From an uncultured Caulobacterales bacterium (GTDB lineage: Bacteria; Pseudomonadota; Alphaproteobacteria; Caulobacterales; Caulobacteraceae): 64,000 nucleotides of DNA. How positions within the stretch are numbered: the first letter of the stretch is position 1; the number at the start of each line of letters is the position of its first letter. Positions 16,984 through 24,998 of the stretch are shown here, in pieces. The stretch is from positions 1 to 64,000 of the forward strand of contig CAIMFV010000027.1 in the NCBI GenBank assembly GCA_903840435.1, in the 5' to 3' direction. The position numbers were made by a program, and so were the translations under genes. The notes beneath the pieces were generated by a model that was given only the letters and a program-made list of their open reading frames with translations, was not told the DNA's origin and ran no database searches.

Positions 16984-17303
16984 GCAAGGAAACGCTAGAA
17001 ATCATCGAAGGTAGCGGCAATGTATTTCGCGACCTCGGTATGGAAGATGCGGATCTGCGCCAGTTGAAGACTTTGCTTGCTGCAGAGATCATCAAAATAC
17101 TTGATGAACACGAACTAACCGTTCGCGAAGCGGCCGTTCGCACCGGCTTTGCAGCTGCTGATTTTTCACGACTTCGCAACGTAAAACTCGACCGCTTTAC
17201 TGTTGATCGGCTCATGACGATGGTGAACAAACTCGGACAGGACGTGAGCGTTCAACTGTCTTTTCGACCCCGCCAAGAGCAGGCTGCGAACGCCCACATT
17301 TGA
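16980..17303 (+). CDS. HigA-like antitoxin, XRE-type DNA-binding protein
   Basis: A 107-residue protein with a helix-turn-helix of the XRE/HTH_37 kind: the segment LTVREAAVRTGFAAADFSRL followed by KLDRFTVDRLMTMVNKLG. The N-terminal 40 residues (GSGNVFRDLGMEDADLR) are characteristic of HigA2-type antitoxins paired with Gp49-like toxins. It neutralises the upstream toxin and probably represses the operon at the palindrome 16612-16627. It overlaps the toxin gene by 4 nt (ATGA). Confidence 0.88.
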   Translation: MSKETLEIIEGSGNVFRDLGMEDADLRQLKTLLAAEIIKILDEHELTVREAAVRTGFAAADFSRLRNVKLDRFTVDRLMTMVNKLGQDVSVQLSFRPRQEQAANAHI

Positions 17304-17409
17304 TTGAACGGAAAGCGGCTCCAACTCTTTGAAAGCTACCGACACGCTACGAAAACGTCTCACAGGATGTTTCATAGTTTGCCAAGCCTCAGCAAGGTTC
17401 CGAGGCCCC

Positions 17410-18654
17410 TCATGAAGTTTCCTCGACTGGTTTGTCGGGAAAGAGGCCCGGCATCCAGCGCGATGCGAGGGCTGCGGGAAAACCTAAGCGAAGCGGGGAA
17501 CGTGCGCTTTCCGAGACAATGACGTCCCGCTCCGCCAGCCTATTGACGATGCGGCGGGCTTGCCGATCAACCACACCCAGCATCGGCGCGATCTCCGCTC
17601 GGCGCACCTCACCTCGATGCAACAGCGCTTCAAGCAGGGTCAGTGCCTGATGCGGCAGTTTGCCGAGTCGCTTTTCTTCTTCGGCCCAAAGCATGACCCG
17701 CACGCGCAGCCGGTCAGGCTGCATCATGGTCTCCATAAAATTCACCTGATCGAGACTGAGGCGCAGATAGAATTCAGTGAATTCGACCAGCGCTGCTTCG
17801 CTTAGCGTTCCTCGACCATCAAGATCATTTCGGCGGAGCTGATCACAATTGGCAAGGTGCATCTTGTAATCGCGCGCATGACGGCCCAGCCCACGGGCGA
17901 TGGACCAGAGCCCGCCTGTGTCGAGCAGATCAAGATAAAGCGCGTGCGACATGAGGCGGGTGACACGGCCATTGCCATCCAAAAAGGGGTGAATCCACGC
18001 CAACCTGTGGTGGGCGGCGGCGGCGGCCACGATCAGTCCAGCCTTGCCTTGCTGGGCAAATGCAGCTTCGAATCGTTGCAGGAAGCGCGGAACCGCGCCT
18101 GGGCTTATGCCGTCATGTTTGCCTATACGCACGTCACGATGGCGCAGCCTGCCAGGAATAATCCGGACGCGTTCGCCACTCACCCGGTTGGTCGCCCAAC
18201 AAAGAGCGTCTGGCAGGTTTTCGTAAAAGCGTCGGTGGATCTCGCAGATCCCGTCCACCGACAGCGACCTTCGTGCGAGCGCGCCGCCATCAATCCAGGT
18301 TTGCACAGCGATATGCGCCTTCGCTTCAATCTGCAGGTCGCGCTTTTTTGGATCGGCGCTGTAGTCGTTCTTAAGCGCCCGCTCGATATCGATGGGATGG
18401 GTGTCATGGCCTTCGATGAGATTACTGTAATAGCAATTCATCGAGCGCACTAAACTCGCAAGCGATGGGACGAGACTTGGCGGCAAGCTACGGCGGAATC
18501 CAGCCGACTTCTGCCCCAGTTCAAAAGCGAGATCATTCAGCAGGCCGCGACTGCGGCAATCCTCAGCCAGCACCACTGGCTCCATCAATCCAAGGGATTC
18601 TCCCCGGTCGACGACCGCCGAAATGTCCGCTTCTATGTCCGGTTCGCTTTCCAT
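17410..18654 (-). CDS. Fic-domain protein (probable AMPylase) with winged helix
   Basis: About 414 residues. The Fic core carries the intact motif HPFLDGNGR (residues 222-230), the active site for transfer of AMP or related groups to target hydroxyls. Upstream, residues 77-82 (SNLIEG) match the inhibitory (S/T)xxxE(G/N) motif of the N-terminal-helix (class II) Fic enzymes, so the protein should be self-inhibited. The C-terminal 100 residues look like a winged helix (LGVVDRQARRIVNRL). The ATG at 18654 is preferred over the upstream start at 18696. It stands alone next to the HigBA pair, in the opposite orientation. Confidence 0.9.
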   Translation of the reverse strand: MESEPDIEADISAVVDRGESLGLMEPVVLAEDCRSRGLLNDLAFELGQKSAGFRRSLPPSLVPSLASLVRSMNCYYSNLIEGHDTHPIDIERALKNDYSADPKKRDLQIEAKAHIAVQTWIDGGALARRSLSVDGICEIHRRFYENLPDALCWATNRVSGERVRIIPGRLRHRDVRIGKHDGISPGAVPRFLQRFEAAFAQQGKAGLIVAAAAAHHRLAWIHPFLDGNGRVTRLMSHALYLDLLDTGGLWSIARGLGRHARDYKMHLANCDQLRRNDLDGRGTLSEAALVEFTEFYLRLSLDQVNFMETMMQPDRLRVRVMLWAEEEKRLGKLPHQALTLLEALLHRGEVRRAEIAPMLGVVDRQARRIVNRLAERDVIVSESARSPLRLGFPAALASRWMPGLFPDKPVEETS

Positions 18655-18958
18655 GGTTTTTTCATTATAACAGAAACTTATTAAACTTACAGCCAAGCTT
18701 TGCGCGACAAAAATGTCCGCATATGATTCCGCTGCTGGCGGTGAATTGCAAGCTGTCTTCCGGCGTTAGGAAAGGAACTCAGCGCAGAGGGACGTGGCGC
18801 GCGGTTTCGATCTCGACCTGCAAACCAGAAACTGCATTTTGGAATTGGTTTTTGATGCTAAATCCTCGGGGCGTCGCACGCTTGGGGATTTTGCCGTCCT
18901 TGCGAATTAAGACGTCCCTGCACCCGGTGCGGAGGTTCGATCCTGAGGGAGACACGCG
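18655..18958. other. Intergenic region between the Fic and S9 peptidase genes
   Basis: About 300 bases with no supported gene. The part next to the Fic start is AT-rich (TTCATTATAACAG, TTATTAAACTTAC) and probably holds its promoter. The right end has a GAGGGAG ribosome-binding site for the peptidase. Short open frames through it lack any family resemblance. Confidence 0.4.
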
Positions 18959-21064
18959 TTGACATCGCACATTTCGTTGGCCCGCATTGGCGCGGTTGTT
19001 TCAGCCTTCGCGCTCACAACATTTGGCGCAGCGTCTGTTACTGCGGCCCAGAGCGCGCCGGGGACTGAGGCTTTTACGGCGCGGGACATGGTGAAGTTGG
19101 AGCGGATTTCCGACGCGCATGTCTCGCCCGACGGCAGCCTGATTGTCTATGACCAGCGCAGCGTCGATTTCGCTGCCAATGCCAGCCATCACGCCCTGTG
19201 GTTGGTGGAGGCCAAGCCCGGCGCGACGCCGCATCGTCTCGCCGCCTCTGACCCCGATGCCACCCACCCGCGCTGGTCGGCGGACGGAAAGGCCCTCTAT
19301 TTCCTCTCCAATCGCTCTGGCTCAGCCCAGGTCTGGCGGACGGACGTCAGCGGCGCGACAGCGGTGCAGGTAACCAAGCTGCCGCTCGATGTGGCGGAAT
19401 TTCGCCTCGCGCCCGACATGAAGACGCTGGTGGTGGCGCTGGCTGTGCGGCCCGACTGCCCTGACCTCGCCTGCACAGTCGCGGCGGCAAAGAAGCCCGC
19501 CGACCAAAAGGCCAGCGGCGTTGTTTATGATCATCTTTTTGTCCGCCATTGGGATAGTTGGGCCGATGGGACGCGCAATCACCTGTTTGCGCTCGCTCTC
19601 ACGACAAGTGGCGAGGTCGACGGTACGCCGCGGGACCTAATGCCTGGCTTTGACGGGGATAGCCCCGGCAAGCCGTTTGGCGGCGACGCCGACTTCGTGA
19701 TTTCTCCCGATGGCGCAACCTTGGTGTTTTCCGCCCGCCTTGCCGGTCGCACCGAGCCGTGGAGTACGAATTTCGACCTTTACAGCACAAGCTTGCGCGC
19801 CCCCGGCCCCTTGACCAATTTAACCGCTGCAAATCTCGCCGAAGACATCGCGCCGAGCTTTTCGCCAGATGGCGGCAAGCTCGCTTGGCTTGCCATGAAA
19901 CGCCCTACCTTCGAGGCTGATCGCCTTGGCATCATGGTCCGCGACTTGAAATCGGGCGACACCCGCGAAGTCGATGCAAACTTTGATCGGTCCGCCGAGA
20001 AGATCGCCTGGGACGCAGATGGCAAGGGCCTGTTGCTGACCACAGAAGATGTCGGGCAGGTGCGGCTCTTCCACCTCGACCTCGCCAGCGGCGCGACGAA
20101 AGCTCTAACCGATCAAGGCCACGTGGCGGACTTTGATCGCGCAGGCAAGACCTTGGTGATCGCCAAGGATGATCTACAACATCCCGACGATCTTTATCTG
20201 CGTGACGCGAAAGGCCTCTGGACGCAATTGACCTTTGTCAATGCCGACACCTTAAAGCCGCTGGCTTTCAGTGCGGCTGAGCAGTTCACCTTCCAGGGCT
20301 GGAACGGTGAAACCGTGCATGGCTATGTGGTCAAGCCCAAGGACTTCCAAGCGGGAAAGCGCTATCCCACCGCCTTTCTCATTCACGGCGGACCGCAAGG
20401 CTCGTTCGGCAATAGCTGGAGCTATCGCTGGAACCCGCAAACCTATGCCAGTCGCGGTTACGCAGTGGTGATGATCGATTTCCACGGCTCCACCGGCTAT
20501 GGTCAGGCTTTTACCGATGCCATCAGTGGCCATTGGGGCGACCGCCCCCTCGAGGACCTGCAAAAGGGCTGGGCAGCGGCGCAAGTCCGCTATCCCTTCA
20601 TCGACGCCGACCGGGCCTGTGCCTTGGGCGCCTCCTATGGCGGGTTCATGATCTATTGGATTGCTGGCAATTGGTCCAAGCCCTGGAAGTGCTTGGTTGA
20701 TCATGATGGCGTGTTCGATAACCGCATGATGGGCTATTCAACTGAAGAGCTCTGGTTTTCCGAATGGGAAAATGGCCATGCCACGCCTTGGGCTGATCCG
20801 GCGGCCTATGAGCGCTTTAACCCGATCACCCATGTGGCCGACTGGGATAAGCCCATGTTGGTCATCCACTCCGCCAAGGATTACCGCATCCCGCTTGAAC
20901 AGGGCTTGGCCGCCTTCACCGCCCTGCAACGTAAGGGAATAGAAAGCCGCTTCCTGACCTTCCCCGATGAAAACCACTGGGTGCTGAAGCCGCAAAATTC
21001 GGTCATCTGGCACGATACGGTCGAGGGCTGGCTGGCCAAATGGATCGGAACCGAGCCGCATTAG
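18959..21064 (+). CDS. S9-family prolyl-oligopeptidase-like peptidase, exported
   Basis: A 701-residue peptidase. The TTG start, 7 nt after GAGGGAG, begins a signal peptide (hydrophobic about residues 9-29, TAAQS site). A beta-propeller with WD/PD40-type repeats (ISPDG, FSPDG, HPRWSADGK) fills residues 50-430. The C-terminal alpha/beta-hydrolase domain has the nucleophile in GASYGGF (Ser559), the Asp in HSAKDYRIP and the His in DENHWV. It belongs to the DPP/acyl-peptide-hydrolase-like S9 group, which releases dipeptides or acylated residues. It is monocistronic, followed by a long tandem-repeat array. Confidence 0.94.
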   Translation: MTSHISLARIGAVVSAFALTTFGAASVTAAQSAPGTEAFTARDMVKLERISDAHVSPDGSLIVYDQRSVDFAANASHHALWLVEAKPGATPHRLAASDPDATHPRWSADGKALYFLSNRSGSAQVWRTDVSGATAVQVTKLPLDVAEFRLAPDMKTLVVALAVRPDCPDLACTVAAAKKPADQKASGVVYDHLFVRHWDSWADGTRNHLFALALTTSGEVDGTPRDLMPGFDGDSPGKPFGGDADFVISPDGATLVFSARLAGRTEPWSTNFDLYSTSLRAPGPLTNLTAANLAEDIAPSFSPDGGKLAWLAMKRPTFEADRLGIMVRDLKSGDTREVDANFDRSAEKIAWDADGKGLLLTTEDVGQVRLFHLDLASGATKALTDQGHVADFDRAGKTLVIAKDDLQHPDDLYLRDAKGLWTQLTFVNADTLKPLAFSAAEQFTFQGWNGETVHGYVVKPKDFQAGKRYPTAFLIHGGPQGSFGNSWSYRWNPQTYASRGYAVVMIDFHGSTGYGQAFTDAISGHWGDRPLEDLQKGWAAAQVRYPFIDADRACALGASYGGFMIYWIAGNWSKPWKCLVDHDGVFDNRMMGYSTEELWFSEWENGHATPWADPAAYERFNPITHVADWDKPMLVIHSAKDYRIPLEQGLAAFTALQRKGIESRFLTFPDENHWVLKPQNSVIWHDTVEGWLAKWIGTEPH

Positions 21065-21139
21065 GCGCAAACTCGCGCCACCCTCTGCCTCCTGACCTGC
21101 GCCGAGGGGAGTGGTTTTTATGTGCGTTTTCAATATCTT

Positions 21140-21693
21140 CCGCTCATACCGGCGAAGGCCGGTATCCAGGGGTCATCCACCAACCTCAGCAGGCCCGTCC
21201 CTGGACCCCGGCCTACGCCGGGGGGAGCGGGGGTTAGGTGGTGCTCAATTTCTTCCGCTCATACCTGCGAAGGCCGGTATCCAGGGGATCATCCCCAACC
21301 CTCGGCGGGCCCTTCCCTGATTCCCGGCCTCGGCCAGGACGAGCGGTTTTTATGTTGAATATCAATTACATCCGCTCATACCGGCGAAGGCCGGTATCCA
21401 GGAGATCATCCCAACCGTCTGCAGGCCCGTCCCTGGACCCCGGCCTCCGCCGGGGGGAGCGGGGGAAAGGTGGTCCTCAACAATATCCGCTCATACCGGC
21501 GAAGGCCGGTATCCAGGGGATCATCCACAAACGTCTGCAGGCCCGTCCCTGGACGCCGGCCTACGCCGGGGGGAGCGGTTTTTATGTGGAATATCAATCA
21601 TATCCGCTCATACCTGCGAAGGCCGGTATCCAGGAGATCATCCACAAACGTCTGCGGGCCCGTCCCTGGACCCCGGCCTACGCCGGGGTGAGC
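21140..21693 (+). repeat. Tandem array of five double-hairpin repeats
   Basis: Five units start at 21140, 21255, 21372, 21487 and 21604, a period of 115-117 bases. Each unit begins CCGCTCATACC and has two perfect or near-perfect hairpins. The first is ATACCGGC-GAAG-GCCGGTAT; the second is CCCCGGC-CTAC-GCCGGGG followed by GGAGCG. They are separated by about 35 bases containing CAGGCCCGTCCCTGGA. Some second arms have drifted (unit 2). Partial copies in the opposite orientation lie at 9078-9330. The units fit a dispersed REP/RUP-like intergenic family. Open frames through them translate into Arg/Pro-rich repeats and are not genes. Confidence 0.92.
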
Positions 21694-21712
21694 GGCGGAA
21701 AATTTTTGGTTT

Positions 21713-22384
21713 TCAATAACCTAAAGAATTTTCCGCATCAGCACCGCCAAATACCCGTTCATACAGCGCCCGGACCATGCCTGCCGTGGCGCCCCAGATC
21801 AACGGGCCGTCATGGGGCATGGCGTAGTAGCGCCGCGCCTCCCCTTCTGCCGTGGTCCAGGTGCGCTGCTCATGATTAGTCGGGTCCATGAGAAAGGAAA
21901 ACGGCGTCTCGAAGACCTCGGCCACCTCAGACGGGTCGGGCTTGGCGATGAAGTCGGGCGGAATGAAACCAACCACCGGTGTAATCAGATAGCCTGTTCC
22001 GGTCGCATAAAGATCACCAAGACCGAGCAACTGGACGCAGGCCGGATCGAGGCCAATTTCCTCCTGCGCCTCGCGAAGCGCCGTCGTCCAGGGCGTTTCC
22101 CCTGGCTCGGCCCGACCGCCCGGAAAGGCCACCTGACCAGAATGGTGGCGTAAAGACTCTGACCGCCGTGTGAGCAGTACGCTTACCCCCGCTTCGCGGA
22201 CAATCAACGGCGTCAAGACCGCCGCAGGCTTTAAGTCACTTAAGCCCCAATCCCGCAGGCGCGGATCGACTTCCTCAGCATTGAGATGCAGATGCATGCG
22301 GGCTGGGTCATAGGTTTCGATAGGGTGCAGGCGTCGGCGCAGATGGGCTTCCAGCTGCAAAACGGGCGCGTCCGGACCGATCAC
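21713..22384 (-). CDS. Nudix hydrolase, NudL/CoA-pyrophosphatase type
   Basis: A 223-residue Nudix protein. The box lies at residues 89-112 with the conserved pattern GG-x5-E-x7-RE-x2-EE-x-G intact (catalytic REAQEEIGL end). The LRHHSGQVAFPGG lead-in is typical of CoA diphosphatases that split CoA into 3',5'-ADP and phosphopantetheine. The C-terminal GATAGMVRALYERV segment also fits. Its start overlaps the DUF1285 gene by 4 nt, a frequent neighbourhood in alphaproteobacteria. Confidence 0.9.
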   Translation of the reverse strand: MIGPDAPVLQLEAHLRRRLHPIETYDPARMHLHLNAEEVDPRLRDWGLSDLKPAAVLTPLIVREAGVSVLLTRRSESLRHHSGQVAFPGGRAEPGETPWTTALREAQEEIGLDPACVQLLGLGDLYATGTGYLITPVVGFIPPDFIAKPDPSEVAEVFETPFSFLMDPTNHEQRTWTTAEGEARRYYAMPHDGPLIWGATAGMVRALYERVFGGADAENSLGY

Positions 22385-22962
22385 GAAGCGACCGCCTGGG
22401 AAAGGCCCAAGGGAAACCAGACCCCGTTCGACATGACGCCAAGGACCTCGCCATCTGGCGTTGGCCGCCAGTGGGCCAACTCGACCAGCTCATAAAAAAC
22501 CGCCCGCGTCAGGCGGGCTTCCAGTCCCCGCCGAACATGCAGATAGGGCCTTGGCTCCTCAGTCTCAGGATCAATCTCAACGCGCAATTGGTGGTCCGGT
22601 CCAGCCTCGACCCGGTCGCCGACATTGGTGTGAAAGACGAGGGTCTCCCCCTCGCGGTCGACGCGCACCGCCAGGAACGGTGCATCCTCCACCTGAATCT
22701 TCATCTTCTCAACCGGCGTGACAAGATAGAAGCCGTCCTCATCTCGCCGCAGGATGGAGGCGAAGAGGCGCACCAAGGCTTCACGCCCGATCGGGGTTTT
22801 TTCGTGCCGCCACTCGCCAGAGCGGGTGATGACAATATCAATCTCGCCGCAAGACGCAGGGTTCCACAAATGTACCGGCGGCAACCCGCGATGGGCGCCA
22901 GCTTCGGCGGCAATCCGATCAAGGCCTCCCTGAGCAGGAGGCGGAGGTGAAGCGCGGCTCAT
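22381..22962 (-). CDS. DUF1285 family protein
   Basis: A 193-residue protein matching DUF1285: LPPVHLWNP, then GEIDIVITRSGEWRHEKTPI, RREALV-like helix, DGFYLVTPVEKMKIQVEDAPF and a C-terminal segment with FYELVELA. The function is unknown, but structures in this family show an acyl-binding-like or beta-sandwich fold. It forms an operon with the Nudix gene (4-nt overlap). A small gap separates it from the cysteine hydrolase gene. Confidence 0.9.
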   Translation of the reverse strand: MSRASPPPPAQGGLDRIAAEAGAHRGLPPVHLWNPASCGEIDIVITRSGEWRHEKTPIGREALVRLFASILRRDEDGFYLVTPVEKMKIQVEDAPFLAVRVDREGETLVFHTNVGDRVEAGPDHQLRVEIDPETEEPRPYLHVRRGLEARLTRAVFYELVELAHWRPTPDGEVLGVMSNGVWFPLGLSQAVAS

Positions 22963-23006
22963 TCTTTTCAGTTAGGCGTCGTCGGGCGAGATGGAAAGAG
23001 CGGCGC

Positions 23007-23564
23007 TCAACTCCGGTCTCCGAACTCGCCAATTACCACAGCGGACGGCGCCAACTGCGCCCCTAGGGTCTCAAACAAAGCGTTCTGGGACGCAATGATT
23101 TCTGGTGCTGTTCGCCCACCGGAATCCCAAGTCGAGTGAGCGTCTGACACCACGACCACTTCCAAGCCTGCCTCTAAAGCGCCAGACAGAGTGGCCGCGA
23201 CGCAGAAGTCGCTTTGGGCGCCACAAAGTATAACCCGGTGGCAACCCCTGTTCCGGACCCAGGCACCAAGTTCAGGGTTCGAAAAGGCGTCACCAAGCGT
23301 TTTAGCGAAGACAGGGTCAGCTTCAGATTGGCTCAAGTCGGGCCAAATTGGCCAGCCGGGAGTGCCAGGGGCCAAGGGGTGACCCGGCGGGTCGCCGTCG
23401 TGGCGGATGAAAGCGATGGGGGCGCCGGCTCTCCTCGCGCCTGCCACAAGATCACGAACCACCCCGGCCAAGCGATCCGCGCCAAAAATGGGAGGAATCT
23501 GGCGACCCGCAAACATGGCCGTTTGCAGATCGATGACCAACAAGGCCGCAGGTTTCTCGCTCAT
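23007..23564 (-). CDS. Isochorismatase-family cysteine hydrolase
   Basis: About 185 residues with the catalytic triad of the family: Asp12 (VIDLQ), Lys88 (FAKTLGD) and Cys121 (GAQSDFCVAATLSGAL). Members hydrolyse amides such as nicotinamide, ureidoacrylate or N-carbamoyl compounds; the specificity is not readable. The ATG at 23564 is preferred to the in-frame GTG at 23597, because the family core (MSEKPAALLVIDLQ) begins there. It diverges from the PhyH-like gene, whose start is about 115 nt away. Confidence 0.9.
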   Translation of the reverse strand: MSEKPAALLVIDLQTAMFAGRQIPPIFGADRLAGVVRDLVAGARRAGAPIAFIRHDGDPPGHPLAPGTPGWPIWPDLSQSEADPVFAKTLGDAFSNPELGAWVRNRGCHRVILCGAQSDFCVAATLSGALEAGLEVVVVSDAHSTWDSGGRTAPEIIASQNALFETLGAQLAPSAVVIGEFGDRS

Positions 23565-23679
23565 TACCCGCTTCAAATCACATTCACCGCCAAACACCCC
23601 GCTTGGATCAAATTCCGTTACACTGGTCGCAGGTAAATTGAGATTCGCAACCCTTCTTTTGACCGCACAAGGAGGCCTG

Positions 23680-24630
23680 ATGAGCGCCGCCGCAGTTGCT
23701 ACACCGCCTCAGCACAGTCCAGAACTCGCCTCTGACCCGGTCGAGAATTTTCGCCTGCGCGGCTATCACCCCTTCGCCCGACCGGTGGATGTGGCGGCGT
23801 CGGCAAAGCTCTTGGCGCGGGCGCGAGCAACCCGGGCCTTCGATGAGAGCCTTTTTCTTTCAGAGGCCGAATTTGACGCCAACCCGACCTATAAGGGCGT
23901 CAATCCCATCCCGGGCCGCAACCTCCTCGATCAGTTCAGCGACGATCTTGGCTTTGTTGAACAGGACCCGATGCTTGTTGAAGGGCTCAGCGCCCTGCTC
24001 GGACCCGACTTCGAAATTCTCAATCGCAAGTTCGTCTGTGGCATGCCGCAAGACCTCATTCCGGCCTGGGTGCGCCAAAGACTACTCGGCAATCCGGTCA
24101 ATAATCTCGGCGCCTATATCCGACCCGAATATCGCGACATCACCTATTTCTATGGCATCGACTTTCATCAAGATGTGATCGACTTCCCCGAGCGACCGGC
24201 GGACATGATTACGCTTTATGTTTATCTGCATGACGTCACGATGCACGATGCCCCCCTCTATCTGCTGGAAAACAGCCATCTGCTCGGCGCGACGGTCTTC
24301 CCCCACACTGTCGTTCGCTCGGTTGAAGGCAGTTGGACCTATTCGGCACCTGGCCGGGGCGAAGTGTCTTGCAGACAAATTATCCTCACAGGTGGCGCAG
24401 GCTATACCGCCATGTGGGGCGGCTGCACCCTGCATGGCACGCAACCGGATCGCGGCGACCGCGAGCGGCTCTCTTTGCGCTACTTGATTGTGCCCAAGCC
24501 CGGGACAAGCTGCCCGCTCGATGCGCTCAATGCCGAATTGGGCTATCCGGTCATCTTGCGCCAAACCCGCGCCGATCTTGACGCCGCGGGCAAGGCGGTG
24601 ATCAAGTCCAACAGCGTCAATCAGGCCTGA
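23680..24630 (+). CDS. Phytanoyl-CoA dioxygenase-like Fe(II)/2-oxoglutarate enzyme
   Basis: A 316-residue protein that starts at an ATG after a strong AAGGAGG site; the longer open frame back to 23407 runs antisense through the cysteine hydrolase gene and is not used. The iron triad is visible: His163 and Asp165 in DFHQD, and His252 in GGCTLHGT. A basic region about ten residues later (RERLSLRY) would hold 2-oxoglutarate. LYVYLHDV and APLYLLENSH match the PhyH family. The substrate is unknown. The MmcQ-like gene follows 20 nt downstream on the same strand. Confidence 0.83.
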   Translation: MSAAAVATPPQHSPELASDPVENFRLRGYHPFARPVDVAASAKLLARARATRAFDESLFLSEAEFDANPTYKGVNPIPGRNLLDQFSDDLGFVEQDPMLVEGLSALLGPDFEILNRKFVCGMPQDLIPAWVRQRLLGNPVNNLGAYIRPEYRDITYFYGIDFHQDVIDFPERPADMITLYVYLHDVTMHDAPLYLLENSHLLGATVFPHTVVRSVEGSWTYSAPGRGEVSCRQIILTGGAGYTAMWGGCTLHGTQPDRGDRERLSLRYLIVPKPGTSCPLDALNAELGYPVILRQTRADLDAAGKAVIKSNSVNQA

Positions 24631-24650
24631 GGTCTTGAGGGGTCTGCCAC

Positions 24651-24998
24651 ATGGGTGTCTCGCCGGAGCGCGCCACGGAACTGGCGCTTGATTTCGAGGG
24701 CGTCAGCTCAGCCCCGCATTTTGACCGGGTCAGTTTTCGCACAACCCGGCGCATCTACGCGACCCTGAAGGCAGAGGCTCAAGACCTCAATCTGATGTTC
24801 ACCCCCGACCTGCGCGACCACTATTGCGAAATGGCCCCGAAGGCCATGGCGCCTGTACCCGGCGGCTGGGGCGTCCGTGGCGCGACCCGGTGTGATCTTG
24901 CCCTGATCGAGGAAGACGTGTTGCGCTCAGCCCTTGCGGCCGCCTATGCGCTGGCCCTCCCGGCCCCGCCGAAGCTGAAGCGCGGACGTTCAGACTAA
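24651..24998 (+). CDS. MmcQ/YjbR family protein
   Basis: A 115-residue protein of the MmcQ/YjbR family: RATELALDFEGVSSAPHFDRVSFRT at the N-terminus, then KRIYATL-like and LNLMF strands, and a C-terminal helix of alanines. Despite the DNA-binding label (a CyaY-like fold resembling double-wing DNA-binding motifs), the role is unproven. It probably shares a transcript with the PhyH-like gene, and its end overlaps the convergent transporter gene by 4 nt. Confidence 0.85.
   Translation: MGVSPERATELALDFEGVSSAPHFDRVSFRTTRRIYATLKAEAQDLNLMFTPDLRDHYCEMAPKAMAPVPGGWGVRGATRCDLALIEEDVLRSALAAAYALALPAPPKLKRGRSD

Noticed and set aside
16552-18958. Direct repeat of the tRNA-Leu 3' end marking an integrated element
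   Set aside because: Scanning by eye found no second copy of the CCGGCCGCCCGCACCA end downstream in the window.
18465-18962. 165-codon open frame between the Fic and S9 peptidase genes
   Set aside because: Its first part is antisense to the Fic gene and the rest shows no domain or ribosome-binding site.
21140-21693. Possible CRISPR array
   Set aside because: The units are 115-117 bases long with two hairpins each and nearly identical linkers; there are no unique spacers and no cas genes.
21111-21879. Long open frames across the tandem repeats giving Arg/Pro-rich repeated peptides
   Set aside because: The peptides are translations of palindromic DNA repeats in several frames on both strands, without ribosome-binding sites, so they are not genes.
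23407-23679. N-terminal extension of the PhyH-like gene
   Set aside because: It runs antisense through the cysteine hydrolase gene, and a strong AAGGAGG site precedes the ATG at 23680.
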